Program-made: the position numbers and the translations under genes
Shown: positions 32,641 to 44,569 of the stretch, piece by piece
How the letters are laid out: each line of letters starts with the position of its first letter
Position numbering within the stretch: position 1 is the stretch's first letter
The notes under the pieces: model-generated
What the model was told of the DNA's origin: nothing
Database searches by the model: none
The model's input: only the letters and a program-made list of their open reading frames with translations
Assembly: GCA_030435675.1 (NCBI GenBank)
Contig: CM059622.1
Span: 8,990,001-9,054,000 of the forward strand
Reading direction: 5' to 3'
From: Steinernema hermaphroditum
Taxonomy: Eukaryota; Nematoda; Chromadorea; Rhabditida; Steinernematidae
Length of the DNA: 64,000 bases

Positions 32641-34501
32641 ATGGAGGGTCTCAATGGGCTTATGGGACATAACGATCCCTCGCTGCTCGGCGGCGATGAT
32701 TTCCCCACTCCATCGATGAATCCGGATGACTTTTCCTTCGATTTTGAAGCACCGCTGGAAGGTACCAGTTCGCGAACAATGATTGAAGATATACTCATGG
32801 GCGACAACGATCAGAATGCCTTCTTCTCACTCGAGGATGATCCTTATTTGAAACAAGAAGATTGGGGAACATCGTATTTTGGCTACAATGCGGCCCCAGA
32901 ATCGCCTGCCTCTGATAGTTCAGATCCCAGTTCGATCAGTTCATTCGATTCGGGCATCTCAAATGGATTAAGCTTCGATATCCTTCAAGCTGCCACCAGT
33001 GAAATATCTTCTCCTGAAGAAATTAAATATGAGCCAAGTACCCCACCTCCTATGCCCCGGATCATTCAAACTAGTTCCACTGGCAGTCAGCAAAATGGAA
33101 GAACTATCACGGTCAGCAAGAAGCCACACACGACGGTCAATGCTGTCCGATTCAGTAAGAGTGTACTCTTATCTTCGTCGGATTAACTGGTGTGGTTTTT
33201 AGAGCCGGCTAATGGAAATCTGGTACGAGGTTCCAGCTCCATTGTTCAGTCGCCGCAGCTCTCTGTATGCAGTGATCTCGATGAAGTACAGTACCCTTCT
33301 GCACAGACTGGAAATAATGGAAGAAAATATCCACAGTTGGTCCTGACAGAAGAAGAGAAACGGCTATGCAAAAAGGAGGGCATTTGCCTTCCTGATCACT
33401 ATCCGCTCACCAAGGCTGAAGAACGTGAGCTCAAAAAGATCCGCCGGAAGATTCGAAACAAACGGTCAGCTCAAACAAGCAGGAAACGAAAGCAGGTTCG
33501 TATTCTATGCTACAATTATTTAACTACTGCTCGTGACCTTTATCGAATACGGTCACAGGCCGCCTGTATAACGTTAGATGATCCGATTACTGGCCGAAAA
33601 TTTGGGGGCACAGTGTTTATACAGTTGGATGGCGCCTGAGCTCACCGTGCTCATCGTTTACCTTGACCTTTTATAAATAAAGAATCATTTCAGGATTACA
33701 TTGATGCTCTTGAAGACCGAGTTTCGGGATGCACTCAAGAAAACCAGCAGCTGAAGAAACAAGTAGAAGAGCTCACACGCCAAAATCGAACTATCTTGGC
33801 ACAACTTCGGAAGCTCCAAGGCTCGTTGGCGTTGTCGACTAAGCGCACAACTCAAAATGGAACCTGTATGGCAGCGGTTCTCTTTGCCATGTGCCTTCTG
33901 GTATCTCCAAATCTGATGCCAATGAATCACGACGGCAATATGGATGCTGACTCAGCGGCAGCTGCTCAAGCGGGAAAGCAGGACATCAAAAGTTCACCAG
34001 TTAATAGAAACGGTAGGATATCGATATGTATGCCTCTCTTATATTCGTGCTGGTTTAGTAAACTCGCGTACTCTTATGGACTACGTTGCCCCAGCGCAAG
34101 AATTCTGCGAGGAAATCGCGGACGATCTGAATGTTGGAGAGGTGAATTATCAGATGGCACCGATTGTGCCTATGAAGAAGAATCGCGTGGCTGCGCCTGT
34201 AGTTACGCACAACCAGCCACATGTGCGGCGGTTTGTACAACCAGCACAACCAGCCACACGTAAAAGTGGCGGCGTTGTCTTCTCTAACAATCACACGTTC
34301 ACATTGAATGGATACTCTCCACCGTCTGTGGCTTCCCAGATTGTTCTTGCTCCGACTGGAAGCATTCACAAGCGATACGACGGCACAGCTGTGAAGTACG
34401 TTCCTGCTCGTATCGTCAATAACAGTACAGGTCGTGTCTTTACCGTACAAGCCTCTGGCGTTCAACCTCCACTCAAACGGTTTCGAGTTGAACCTTATTA
34501 G
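32641..34501 (+). CDS. let-607: CREB3-family membrane-bound bZIP factor, LET-607 type
   Basis: CREB3/OASIS factors are ER-anchored bZIP proteins released by Golgi proteolysis to regulate secretory genes. Exons are 32641-33154, 33203-33495, 33694-34012 and 34059-34501. The N-terminal half is acidic and Ser/Pro-rich (activation domain). The conserved pre-bZIP block L-T-E-E-E-K-R-L-C and [18 protein letters not shown] precedes the basic region [12 protein letters not shown]. The leucine zipper ([10 protein letters not shown] and on) runs to about 33830. One membrane segment follows at about 33865-33920 ([12 protein letters not shown]). The lumenal tail ends at TAG 34499-34501 and contains N-x-S/T sites. 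A clear RxxL site-1-protease motif directly after the membrane segment was not seen. The bZIP is split by an unusually long intron of 198 bp. The first exon follows a strong acceptor, see the upstream region. Confidence 0.88.
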
Positions 34502-35164
34502 TCTCTAGCTGACGCTAGCATCATGTAAATACTCAGATTATTTCCATATTTTTATCTATGTTTTATCTTCTGTCTAATATTGGACTTTCTCTCTTTAAAT
34601 TGCGTTTTCGGGGTGGATGCTGGTTCTTCCTTTCTCCTGTCGCATTAATTTATTCTATTTCTTCTTCTATTTTTTAAAACCTTTTCGTTTTCCATAAATA
34701 GCATGTGTTGTGTACTAGTTCTGTAACAGTTCCTTGTCATTTGTGTCAGGATTTCACAAGGTGTGTCACTTTACATTTCATTTAGTCAGTTCATTTGTGC
34801 GCATTGTTGTCGCTCGTTGTTGTCTGTTCCCATTTCCCGAGCTTCCACATCACTCTGTGCATTATCTTGTTCTCTGAACGGTTTTATCATTCGATACATG
34901 ATCCATTCTTTACTAGTTTCGGGTTTTCTCACTTTGGTGGCTATATCTGTCTTCCCTCTCTATGTCCTGGTATGCGATTACTTCGTAGTCTATAATTTTA
35001 TGAACATGAATAAACTGTACATATTTTCGTTGTGGTCTACAGTTTCGGAGCGAGAGGTGCGGATTTCCGTGAATTGTTTCCGGCATTTTGCATGTTTTGT
35101 TTGACATTCGCAGATCTGTGCAATTTGGCAAGACAGCTCAATATTGCGGTATTCAGAATAGAGA
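34502..35164. other. Spacer between the bZIP gene and FOCAD
   Basis: AT-rich 3' flank of the bZIP gene and presumed promoter of FOCAD; no coding signal recognised. T-rich tracts occur at 34580-34740. Confidence 0.4.
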
Positions 35165-38100
35165 ATGGACCTGGCTGACATTGCTGCGTTCTTGGAGTCT
35201 CCAAGTCCGGTCATCCAGTCGCAGGTTTGAGGCCACCTATCACGTTGGCTCTATCGAATACACTTTTAGGGATTCTCCAGTTTGCTGGAGAATATGAGGA
35301 ACATGTCCAAAAACGAAGCATCCAGAGTGAGTTACCCGTGGAAGGCACATGCGAGGTTTATGTTTAGGCAGAAACTGTGGAATTCCTATTGTCACGGTTG
35401 GGATCGCCGTGCGCCGGATGGGTGCCGTACTCCGTTGAAAGCTTGATTGCGGGGGGGTTCTTGGATCGTGAAGACTTCTGTGCTGAGTGCATTCGCCGGC
35501 TTTCCAAGTCGAGCACCCCTGTACAGATTAAAGGCGTGCTCGTAGGGACCCTTCTCTCGCTGGCAAAGGATGGTGTGGATTTTCTGTCGTAAGTCACATT
35601 TGTTTGTTTTGGGAAGTTAGGATGGATCTCGATCTCTATTTGTCGGCTTCCGGTTGAATGGCGGTGCCGGGCACTGTACATTGCGCAATGTTCTCAGCAA
35701 ACAAAGTGCATTTTGGGTTTATTTGGATGGCGACAATGTGGCCGGCAGGGGTCCGATGGCGGAATGAAGCCTGAAAGGAGGATTTGTGGGGAATTCACAG
35801 AAAGTGCCTAAAGATCGCCAGAATACCCATGTATCATGAGCTGATTATTTCAGATTCTGTGTTCACGTTGTGAATACACTGGATCCGTTCGATCAGGTTC
35901 TGCTGCTCCCCCATCTGAAGCACTTGGATTCAAAGAGGTGAGTTGTTTACGTTTTATTGTGACACGTGTGGATGCTCTCCAAACCGACGTGGACTTTCGC
36001 TATTGGAGAGAAAGACCGGGACTGTGCAGGCGGGTTCGGAGACGCAGAGAGTGGGAGTGTGTGCAGTCGCGGAACGGAGCACCCAATGACGTATATTTCC
36101 CAAAGGGGTATAGGATATTCGGCTGCTGACGTCAGATGGATGAGGCCAGCTGTGGGGGCGTCAGTCTGTTCGCCGTATAAGCTTAAAGCATTTGTTGCGC
36201 CACTGGTCTTTGTACTTTATTTCCTTTTTCACCGTTTCTTAATTTTTTCCCCTATACATATAATAGTAGTGGCACAGGCTTAAAAATTGAACGCAGGCTA
36301 GAGGCGTGCGTGCTGGAGTATGGGTCAATGTTCGTTAAAAAATGAGGTCATCTTGTCGGCGGGGTATTGTAATGCAGATTACAAAGGAACCGTCAACTTC
36401 AGGAAATGTTTTCATAAATACTTTTCCGGGTTTCGACGACCATTTTGTTCGTCGCTGTCGGATGAGAATTTGTTGTCGCCCGAAACACAGAGTGGACAAA
36501 CTGTCGTGGGTCATTGCACCTCGAAGTGAAGATAATCTGCCCAGATTAAGTAATTGCAATAGTGCCGCCATCTATGCTAAAGGCTCGGACGATCTGTCAT
36601 TTGATCGTTTTTGATGTATTTGCGGATGGGCTTAAATGGATGCGGTAGTGCCTTGGATGTATATAATTGCTGTAAAGTAGGGGAAGTGAAGGCGTCGATG
36701 AGTCGACAGTTCCGCTTGGCGATTGGTGTGCAGCGTTGAAAAGGAGCGAAGAAAGGTCAAATGTTTGCCTTGGTGCGACGACCGTCACGACGACCTCCAA
36801 AAGGCCGTACACGGTGGTCATGTGAGTGAGGAATCTTGAGGTTCTGGCGGTCGCCGACGATTACAATAGGCTCAATGCCATGGCGATCATTCGCCGATGT
36901 TATGGACATGTCGTAAGGGAAAGCGGGCAAACACCTCTTTGTTACAAATTATGCTCATAAACATGGGTGTAAAGCAAAGACCACTGCCCGAGAACGACAC
37001 CACCAAAGGTTTTTTTGTGGTTCCTTATCAGCCTTTGTTTTCGCCACAGGAGAAGCTGAACCAAACAGTCGGCATACCGTAACATTTTGCTCCTCGGTGG
37101 ACGTGCAGAAAACGGAGATTCGTTAATCTGATAGATGTCGCGTGGGCAAGTGAGATAGTGTATTTGCGCAGACCGAGATTTGCGTCCGCAGATATAAATA
37201 GTTTTAATGACAGGTCACATAGAATTTCCCGCACACCGCTGAACTTTGACTTTACACTCCATGAAGACAGACGGCGATGTTGCAACGGTAGCTAGTCTTC
37301 GAAAAAAGATCGCAGCTGTACGTTGTTAAATTTAGATGAATTGAAGGCACCTTACGCTCTTTCTGGAATAGTACCGCGGGGATTGTACCGCACACGTATC
37401 GGGGGCGCTCTCAAAAACGGAGTTACAATTGGAGATGACGACGAAAAAGTTTTTTCCTCCTCCTCTCGCATGCTCATCCGGGTAGATGAAGGCCGCTCGA
37501 ACTTTACTGTAACTTCTCGGAGGCATTGCTGTAATAAAATGGAGGGCTGAGTCATCGGCGCCATGGATGACGCAACTTTGTAACCGAAACTTCCGCAGCA
37601 GATGCGTGTTTATGCCTGATCGAGAGTATGCCCAGCGTGTAAACAAAAGCGTATGCGTATTTGTCCAAGTTGTTTATAAGTGTACGGTATTTCCATTTCA
37701 GTAGCTGAACAGATGTCGCGACATTACTGATCGAACACTTGTACTCGAATGGATAGGGAAACATTAGTGCTGTCAGGAAACGTCAGCTTGATGTTTGGCG
37801 ATGATAAGCAGGAGAAGGAAAGTGTTATTCTCGCGTACGTCAGAGGTTTCTTCCATTGATTTATTGATCCGTTGCCGACGGACACAGTTTGCCAACGCGA
37901 ATGTTGTTTAAAACCAAATTCAAGGGAATCGGTGTGTTCCCTGGTCTGCGCCTCTGATAAGACTGTTTGAAGGACACCACTGATAACAAGTGTAACCGAC
38001 TTAGACGCGACCTGAACGAAAGGAACCAAAGCAATAACAACCTTGACATATCGTAGTCTTCAAGAGGCATTTAAATTTCAGGTTTACCTCTGTGGTCGTT

Positions 38101-41100
38101 GCCCTCGTGCACCATGAGAAAATTGGATTTGCTTTCCGTACTGCACTCTTTAACTATGCTACGACCATCTGGACACCAGAAACGCTGAAGAGTGTCTTGC
38201 CAGCCCTGAAGTCTGGCATATCTTCTGAGTTTCTGTTCAAAGCCGCGGAATACGATTCAACACTCACGGAACTGATCCTTCAGAATACCCGTAAGTGCCG
38301 TCTGCATATCTTTCCTGCTCAATGTGCATTTGTTTAAGATTTATACTCTGTTGGGGATTTGAGGAACGGGTTAAAGCTGAGGAACGAGCACGCTTTCCAT
38401 CTGTATGAAGCGTTGAGTCGAAGCCCGCCTCAAGCCGCGTTCGCTCTGCTGAGGAACAAACAGTTTCCGGCGCATCCTGCTATATTCCCAAGTCTTCTGG
38501 TTCTCGCTGCCTCAGTACGTGAATACAGTACGAAGCCGTCCGTGGGATTTTCTCTACCTACCGAAGATCAACAGTTTCTTCGATCGCTGATCGCTACAAT
38601 CCAGAAGAGTTTTGCGTCCTTCTACAAGAAGAAGTCACCGAATGATGATGTTGCGGATTTGCACAACTTTCTTCTGTGGATTTGTGAGGATTCCAGGCGT
38701 ATCGCAGAACTGTTGTGCATTTGGTCCGTGCAGAAGAACAAGGAGTGTTTCAATGGTTTTACTTCGGCCTCTATGTTGGCAGCTTTGGGTGCCGTGGTAG
38801 GCGGCGAGCAGTTGGCGACTTACCTGGATGTTTTGGTCAACTTCATCAATGACACTCCAGACCTGGTATGATCTCGTTTGAAGTGTGTATAATTACCGTA
38901 ACTTTAGGCAAATGATTTTATAGTGTTCTGCATGACGTTGTATGCAACTACTCCGCCCGCGGAAGAGAAGCGCAGAAGTGCACTTCTGAAATGCCTCGTT
39001 CGCCTTACTGTTCATCCGGTAAGGGTTGGCTGCCTTTGAGGATAACCTGACGATTCTTTCAGATGACGATAGCGCCAGTCTTGAAGTTTCTGCTTGCTAT
39101 GTGTCAACAGCGGAAGTCGACAGAAATGCTCGCTCTCTTAGGCGATTTATTCGAAAGACACGAGCGTATCTTCTCAAACATCCTGCCTCTACTCAGTTTG
39201 GGCCCGTCGGATGAATCGTTTCTGTGGAATCGCGCGAAAATGGATGTTATAAGAAGAGTTTGTCGTGTTAGTGATAAATGCGAAGATTTTTTGGAAACCC
39301 TTTCTACGATCTTGAACCAGCCGGAGAGTCCTTTCTTTGTGGACGCAATTGGAGCGCTGGCCGACATGTGCCGTCAGGAGGTTTGATAGCCATCACAGTT
39401 TGTAGAGGTACTAATTCATTTTAGATCATCGACTTTGAAGTCATAAATAAGCAGATCCGCAAGAAGTATGATGTGTCGGATGAAGCAGTGGTGGCCTACA
39501 TTGACCTTCTCTCGACGGCAGCAACTAACTCGGAGAAAGCTTCGGTTTGGAGCAGCGCATTTGCAGAACTGTGGAATAGGGTTCATGACGGACGTGTGGA
39601 AGTCGCCGCCGCCGCATGGAAGGCGCTCGCGAATTTCGACCTTTCTGTGTTCCTTCCGGAGGGCGAATGCTACAAAGAAGAATTTGATCTAAGTGGCCCT
39701 AAATTGCTCGAAATGTTTTCGACGATGCAAGATCGGAAAGAACGGGAGGCATTCGTTGTTTTCTGTAGGAAGTTGCTGCAAATAGAAGTCGAGTCATATA
39801 GTAGGACACTGTACACAAAAACTTCCGGCGACCATCATGACCCCTTCAGTGGAACGATCCGCTTCCTTCGCGAAGCTATAAACGATGACCCCTTCTTCAA
39901 GCTTGGTTTAATTTCACCTCTCTGTGTCAACATCAACAGCAGCGCTTCTCGCGTGGAGAGAATTCTGCAGATTTTCACGGACGGCCTTCTGAAGGTAAGT
40001 CAGGCGAAGCCGTTACCCGTGAACGTTTTGTTACAGAATGAACGCAAAGTATGCGATGACTTTGGAAGGACGATGCAGTACTACGCCATCTGGAAGAACG
40101 CCGTTCAAGCCTGCTTCGACGTTCAGATGGAAACCAATACGGTGACGGTGGAGAGGCATGAAACCCTATTTGAGTTATTCACCTCGAAAATACCTTCAGG
40201 ATACGGGATCAACTGACCACTGGACTTAAAAATGCACTTCAACAGGATCCCTGTGCACTGATCAACACTTTGGTCTCTCTACCATTTGTTGCTTTAATAT
40301 CTTCGAACATGGTAGTCAACAGCTCCTTGCTAATTACTACAACTTCCCCTGATTGTAGCTCGGATCGGAATACGGCGAGGAAGAGCAAAACAGTCAAGAA
40401 CGTTTCCTGCTATCATCTCTGGAGTTCCTTATGAATGCCACTTCATTCAAGTACAAGTTGGTTGGCCCTCCAATCTTTCGGTTCTTTGAGAAGGAGACTG
40501 TGGTAGTGTGGCTAAGAACCTGTGCTCATATCACTTCACGGCGTTTCAGAGAAGATCGGCGGTTATTACGAGTTTCTCCGGCATTTCTGCTTTAATCCTC
40601 TTGAACTGGATGCCATCGGAGCTCATAATCTCCCATTTTGGACAAACTAAGAGGGACCTTATTGAATTTGTTTCCCAAAATTGTCCACGCTCGGAGTGGA
40701 TACGGTCGAGTTTGGTGGACATGCTTCTCTTCAACCAGACCGTAGAATCTGAGGAACTTAAGAGGTACTGTGCTGTCCAGATACTTGTATATGAATCGTG
40801 TTGCAGTCTTTCGGCCTTCGATGTGAGGGTCTGTGGTTACGTCGTAGGTGCGGCGCCAGTAATGATCGACATGGTGGCTGCTTCGGCTGGTGCAGTCCCT
40901 ACACACAGAACCGAATCGGTACTTGGAGCGGAACATATTGGAGAAGCGTTCGATCGGTTCCTCGCGCTCGACGATGCACGTCAACGGAAAGCATTCCCTC
41001 AGTTTGCCAAGAAGATCGAAAAGCTGTGCCGTAACGATAAGTCGGTTCACGCTACCGTAATGGATGGACTTGTAAAGCACTATATTGGCTTATCTTCTCA

Positions 41101-44100
41101 AGATGCCAGCATGATGTCCGGATATGAAACTGCTCTTCCTGATGCTTCGCTCCTTAAAGCGATGATCAACACGATTCGTGAATCTGAAGACGTAGAGAAA
41201 ACGACAGTTCTTGGACGAGTGTTAGTGGACCAGAAGCGAACCGACGGAAGACGCTTGCCGCCGATTGACTGGTCTTTCTTACTCAATGAGGATTACGAAC
41301 ACTACAAAGACATATCGGAATTTTACAGTGTCCTATTCCGGATCGCTGCTCCAGAGAAAGCGGCAAAGGTAGAGGACAAAGATCGGTATTGTATTCGTCA
41401 AAAGTCTCTAGCAAAAACGTAGAGGGCTCCCACCACAAAAATTTTGCGCGCGCAAAAAAAATTTACAATGGGATATGCTTAAAATCATGGTAATTCGCTG
41501 TTTTCTCATTTCTCACGCGATTTCGTCAAATTTCATGAACGGACGGTTGTTGAGCAGACTCTGCCGCGTCGAATGAGCCCTGGTTCGATTGCCAGCGTGC
41601 TTTCCTCGCTGAGTTATTAGCGAATAATTAGTTTGCATTTGAGAAGTTGAACAGTTATACTCAGATTAAAAAATCTCTTGGCAAAACGGCCAGTACTCCC
41701 GCCACGACTTATAAAGGTCGTATGTTCGTGCAGCGTCGAAATTTCAATGGGATTCTTGAGTTTCTGGATGAATCGCTTGTTTTCTTTGTGTACGAAGTGT
41801 GATTTCCAAAAAACTCAACATTATGTCGTAGATCTATCTCTGGCGGATCGTTTGCGCCATCATTGAGCGCCAGAGGTGGAACTTCCACGGAGGAGATAGC
41901 TTTTTTATCTCCCCGACTTGTATTTTTCCCTAGTTTCTCGCCTTTTACACTGCGCGTCTTGTTCAAACTGGCACAACAGATCGCGCCGCCCGTCCTTGTC
42001 ATCACAGAATCCACTTGGACCGATATGAAAGCGATTTGAATAAGAACAATGAAAGCGAATAAAAACCGGACATTCGCGGTACGGGACCTCAGCGTGTAAA
42101 TGCGATGTTCTGAGTGCATTGATCTGATCAGCGCTGAGTAGCTTTCATATCGGTATACAAGTCGGGGAGATAAAAAAGCTATCTCCTCCGTGGAAATTCC
42201 ACCTCTGGCGCTCAATGATGGCGCAAACGATCCGCCAGAGATAGATCTACAACATAATGTTGAGTTTTTTTGGAAATAACACTTCGTACACAAAGAAAAC
42301 AAGCGATTCATCCAGAAACTCAAGAATCCCATTGAAATTTCGGCGCTGCTCGAACATACGATCTTTATATGGCGCGGCAGGAGCCTCCGAAGAGATTTTT
42401 TAATCTGAGTATAGCTGGAGTTTCATATGTTCTAGATCACAGCAGGATCCATGTACAACATCGTGATGGGCAGCTAATCCATTATGTTCTTAAAAACCAA
42501 CGTCACACGATTCAAACGCCATTGTCCGCCATTGATTCCTAATAACTCAGCGAGGAAAGCATGCTGGCAGTCGAGCCAGGGCTCATTCGACGCGGTAGAG
42601 TCTACTCAGCAACTGCCCGTTCATGAAATTTGACGAAATCGCGTCAGAAATAAGAAAACAGCGAATTACTATGATTTTGAGCATATCCCAGTGTAAATTT
42701 TTTCGCGCGTGAAATGCGCGCGCAAAACTTTCGTGGTGGGAGCCTTCTCTTTTTTTTGCTAGAGATTTTTGACGAATACAATATCACCATCCTTGACAGG
42801 CTGTTGCAGCTGCTGTGCAAACTTTCTTCGAAGGAACTCCTCCATTTGGTGAAGAACGACATCCTGGCTGCCGAGACGATTGCAGCAAACATCGAATACT
42901 GCAATGGCGTGATTCCCAATGCCAACTTGTCGTCTCTCGTGCAGCATGTATTCCTAACGTGTGGCAAGATCGGATGGAATGCCCCTCGTTGCAAGACAAT
43001 TGCCGAACAAATAACATGGTTTGCCGGTCGGGATAAGATGATGCGCCAGCTATTATCCGCGTAAGGATACTGTTTATTTTTCACTTACTGACAAGGAGAG
43101 GTCCCAAACTGTCCCACGCCGATTCGGCTGAAATTTGGCAGGGAGATAGAGGTGCTAGAGTGTAGCAAAACCTGATAGGTTTCATCGGTGAATGGCGGGT
43201 TTAAACCATAAACTAACATATGTGCAATAACCCCTGACGGCTTTTCGTTTTTTCACGAAATTTACTAGAACTTCCGGCTAAAACCGATCCATGAATCGCT
43301 CCCGAATCGTTCAAGAAGGACTGTGGATGAATTCCCAGGGCAAACAGCAGATCGTTTGCGTATTTTGAGCAATATTTAAGGTAAGTGACGTGGTCCTCTG
43401 TCATTGTAAGGCGTCCTGGTGCGATATCCCTGACGCCACAAGATATACGGTATTTGTGGCAGTTTTTGTCGTTTTTTGACCCGTTCTCTTGCTACAAGAA
43501 CATGGTTGTTAATTTACAATGTTAATCTTGGCTCTATATATTTTGAGGCGTCAGGGACATCGCACCAGGAGACTCTACAATTAAGAGGTCAAAATCAACT
43601 ATGAAGTACAGCTTAAACCCCCCATTCACCGATGAAACCTATCAGGTTTTCCTACACTCTAGCGCCTCTCTCTCCCTGTCAAATTTCAGCCGGATCGGCG
43701 TGGGACAGTTTGGGAGTTCTCGGTGCTTTAGATACCTTCCCAAAATCGGCAGCATGTCGGACCTCATTGACAGCGTTTCGCTCTTCAAAGAACTCGCTGC
43801 TGTAAAAGGATTGCAAGCCGCCAATGGTTGCATGGTGACCGAGTTCTGGATTCTTGTGAAGAGCGGGAGGAAGCTGGATGTCGATCTGATCTACGAAACC
43901 CTGCAGACGATGTCCGACGACCATCGCCGGACATGCTTGCTGATCTACGCATGGTGTACTGGAACGAACCCAAACAAACGAGACCTGATTTCCACAGCGT
44001 TCGATCTCATCTCCGCGAAACTGGACGAACAGGTATAAATAACAGGTTTCCCACTTGCTACTTTTTCCATTTTGCAGAATGTGAGCGTATTTTGGACCCT

Positions 44101-44482
44101 CTTTTTAACCTTGGCGGTCTCCGTCCACACGGTGCCGTTCCCCGTTACACTTTACTCCGCCGGTGACTCACACGCCTTGGAAACGCTGCAGAAGTTTGCA
44201 ATGAAGTACTTCGAGAAGTTCTTGCTGGTCTTGTCCGAGGAGGATGCCGGTTCGAAGGCAACAGCCAGATTTCTAATCCACGTCCTGAACACTTCCGTGC
44301 ACGCCTCGCAGTCAGACTGTTTCGTCGTCGATAGATCTGACGTAAAACGTAAGTCCTTTTCATATGAGGCTATTTGTGACCGCAATGCATTCACAGATTG
44401 CTTGAAGACATGCATCAACAATAATCCAGCAAGTATAAGGACGATCATGGACGCCGAATTGCTCGAGGAGCTATTTGACTGA
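35165..44482 (+). CDS. FOCAD: Focadhesin (FOCAD)-like HEAT-repeat protein
   Basis: Human FOCAD is a large helical-repeat protein tied to focal adhesions and to the SKI mRNA-decay complex. The chosen start (35165) gives S-P-S-P-V-I-Q-S-Q, like the human N-terminus. About 17 exons can be chained by phase: for example 35369-35589, 38082-38290, 38339-38865, 38908-39018, 39063-39380, 39425-39994, 40549-41368, 42810-43062, 43732-44032 and the last to 44482. The block W-K-A-L-A-N-F and later R-L-P-P-I-D-W-S-F-L-L match conserved FOCAD positions. The total is about 1,400 residues, against about 1,800 in human. Reading frame is uncertain at 40150-40250, where the obvious frame stops at 40216; an intron from about 40150 to 40246 repairs it. 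Three introns are very long (35938-38081, 41369-42809, 43063-43731) and two of these are filled with foldback elements. Identity is inferred from scattered motifs. Confidence 0.72.
35938..38081 (+). other. 2.1-kb intron of FOCAD with a CRE cluster
   Basis: The donor GTGAGT at 35938 and acceptor at 38079-38081 join S-K-R to F-T-S-V-V in phase. The first 250 bp are GC-rich and carry TGACGTAT (36087-36094), TGACGTCA (36127-36134) and a TATAAG (about 36176). The rest has open frames on both strands (for example 36342-36614) that I cannot assign to a family. TACCGTA/TACGGTA motifs are at about 37074 and 37682. It may hide an internal promoter, a nested gene or old transposon sequence. Confidence 0.5.
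41389..42781. mobile_element. TA-flanked inverted-repeat (MITE/foldback) element inside a FOCAD intron
   Basis: The ends TTGTATTCGTCAAAA... (from 41389) and its near-perfect inverse (to 42781) are each bordered by TA, as for Tc1/mariner-type insertions. Arms of roughly 200 bp or more match over the region holding GGCTCCCACCAC and GCGCGC-rich DNA, the CATGAACGG motif and the CGAATGAGCCCTGG motif. No transposase frame is present, so the element is non-autonomous. A second element (41658-42411) is inserted within it. The host intron is 41369-42809, so the element makes up nearly the whole intron. Confidence 0.75.
41658..42411. mobile_element. Nested palindromic element (TA target site)
   Basis: The ends TACTCAGATTAAAAAATCTCT (first 20 bases to about 41677) and the inverse at 42411 are flanked by TA. 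Arms of about 270 bp are nearly identical inverted copies and pair the CCGCCACGACTT, TTTCAATGGGATT and ACTCAACATTATG segments. A central loop of about 220 bp (41930-42150) is itself partly self-complementary around TTTCATATCGGT. A single-arm copy of the same family lies at 45820-45976. Confidence 0.72.
43101..43716. repeat. Second foldback element inside a FOCAD intron
   Basis: The left arm at 43101-43215 (GTCCCAAACTGTCCCACGCC start) is the inverse of the right arm at about 43600-43716 with few mismatches. Inside, a second shorter inverted pair surrounds GGCGTC..GGTGCGATATCCCTGACG (about 43409-43435 and 43549-43575). The element fills the intron 43063-43731. It differs in sequence from the neighbouring TA-flanked elements. 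No target-site duplication could be fixed by eye. Confidence 0.65.
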
Positions 44483-44569
44483 TTGTTGCAAATGTGTTTA
44501 TAAAGTAGCATTAATTCTATACAACCTTTTCCATAACAAAAAAAAATTTAACAACGGTCCTAGCAGTTC

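Noticed and set aside
41560..41620. tRNA-like B box (GGTTCGATTGCC)
   Set aside because: No A box, no acceptor stem, and the sequence is part of an inverted-repeat arm.
41709..42332. 207-codon minus-strand frame
   Set aside because: It lies wholly within the nested palindrome and reads both arms; no transposase motif.
43601..43731. In-frame extension of the FOCAD exon to the left
   Set aside because: The extension translates the right arm of the foldback element; the acceptor at 43731 gives a phase-perfect join with the previous exon.
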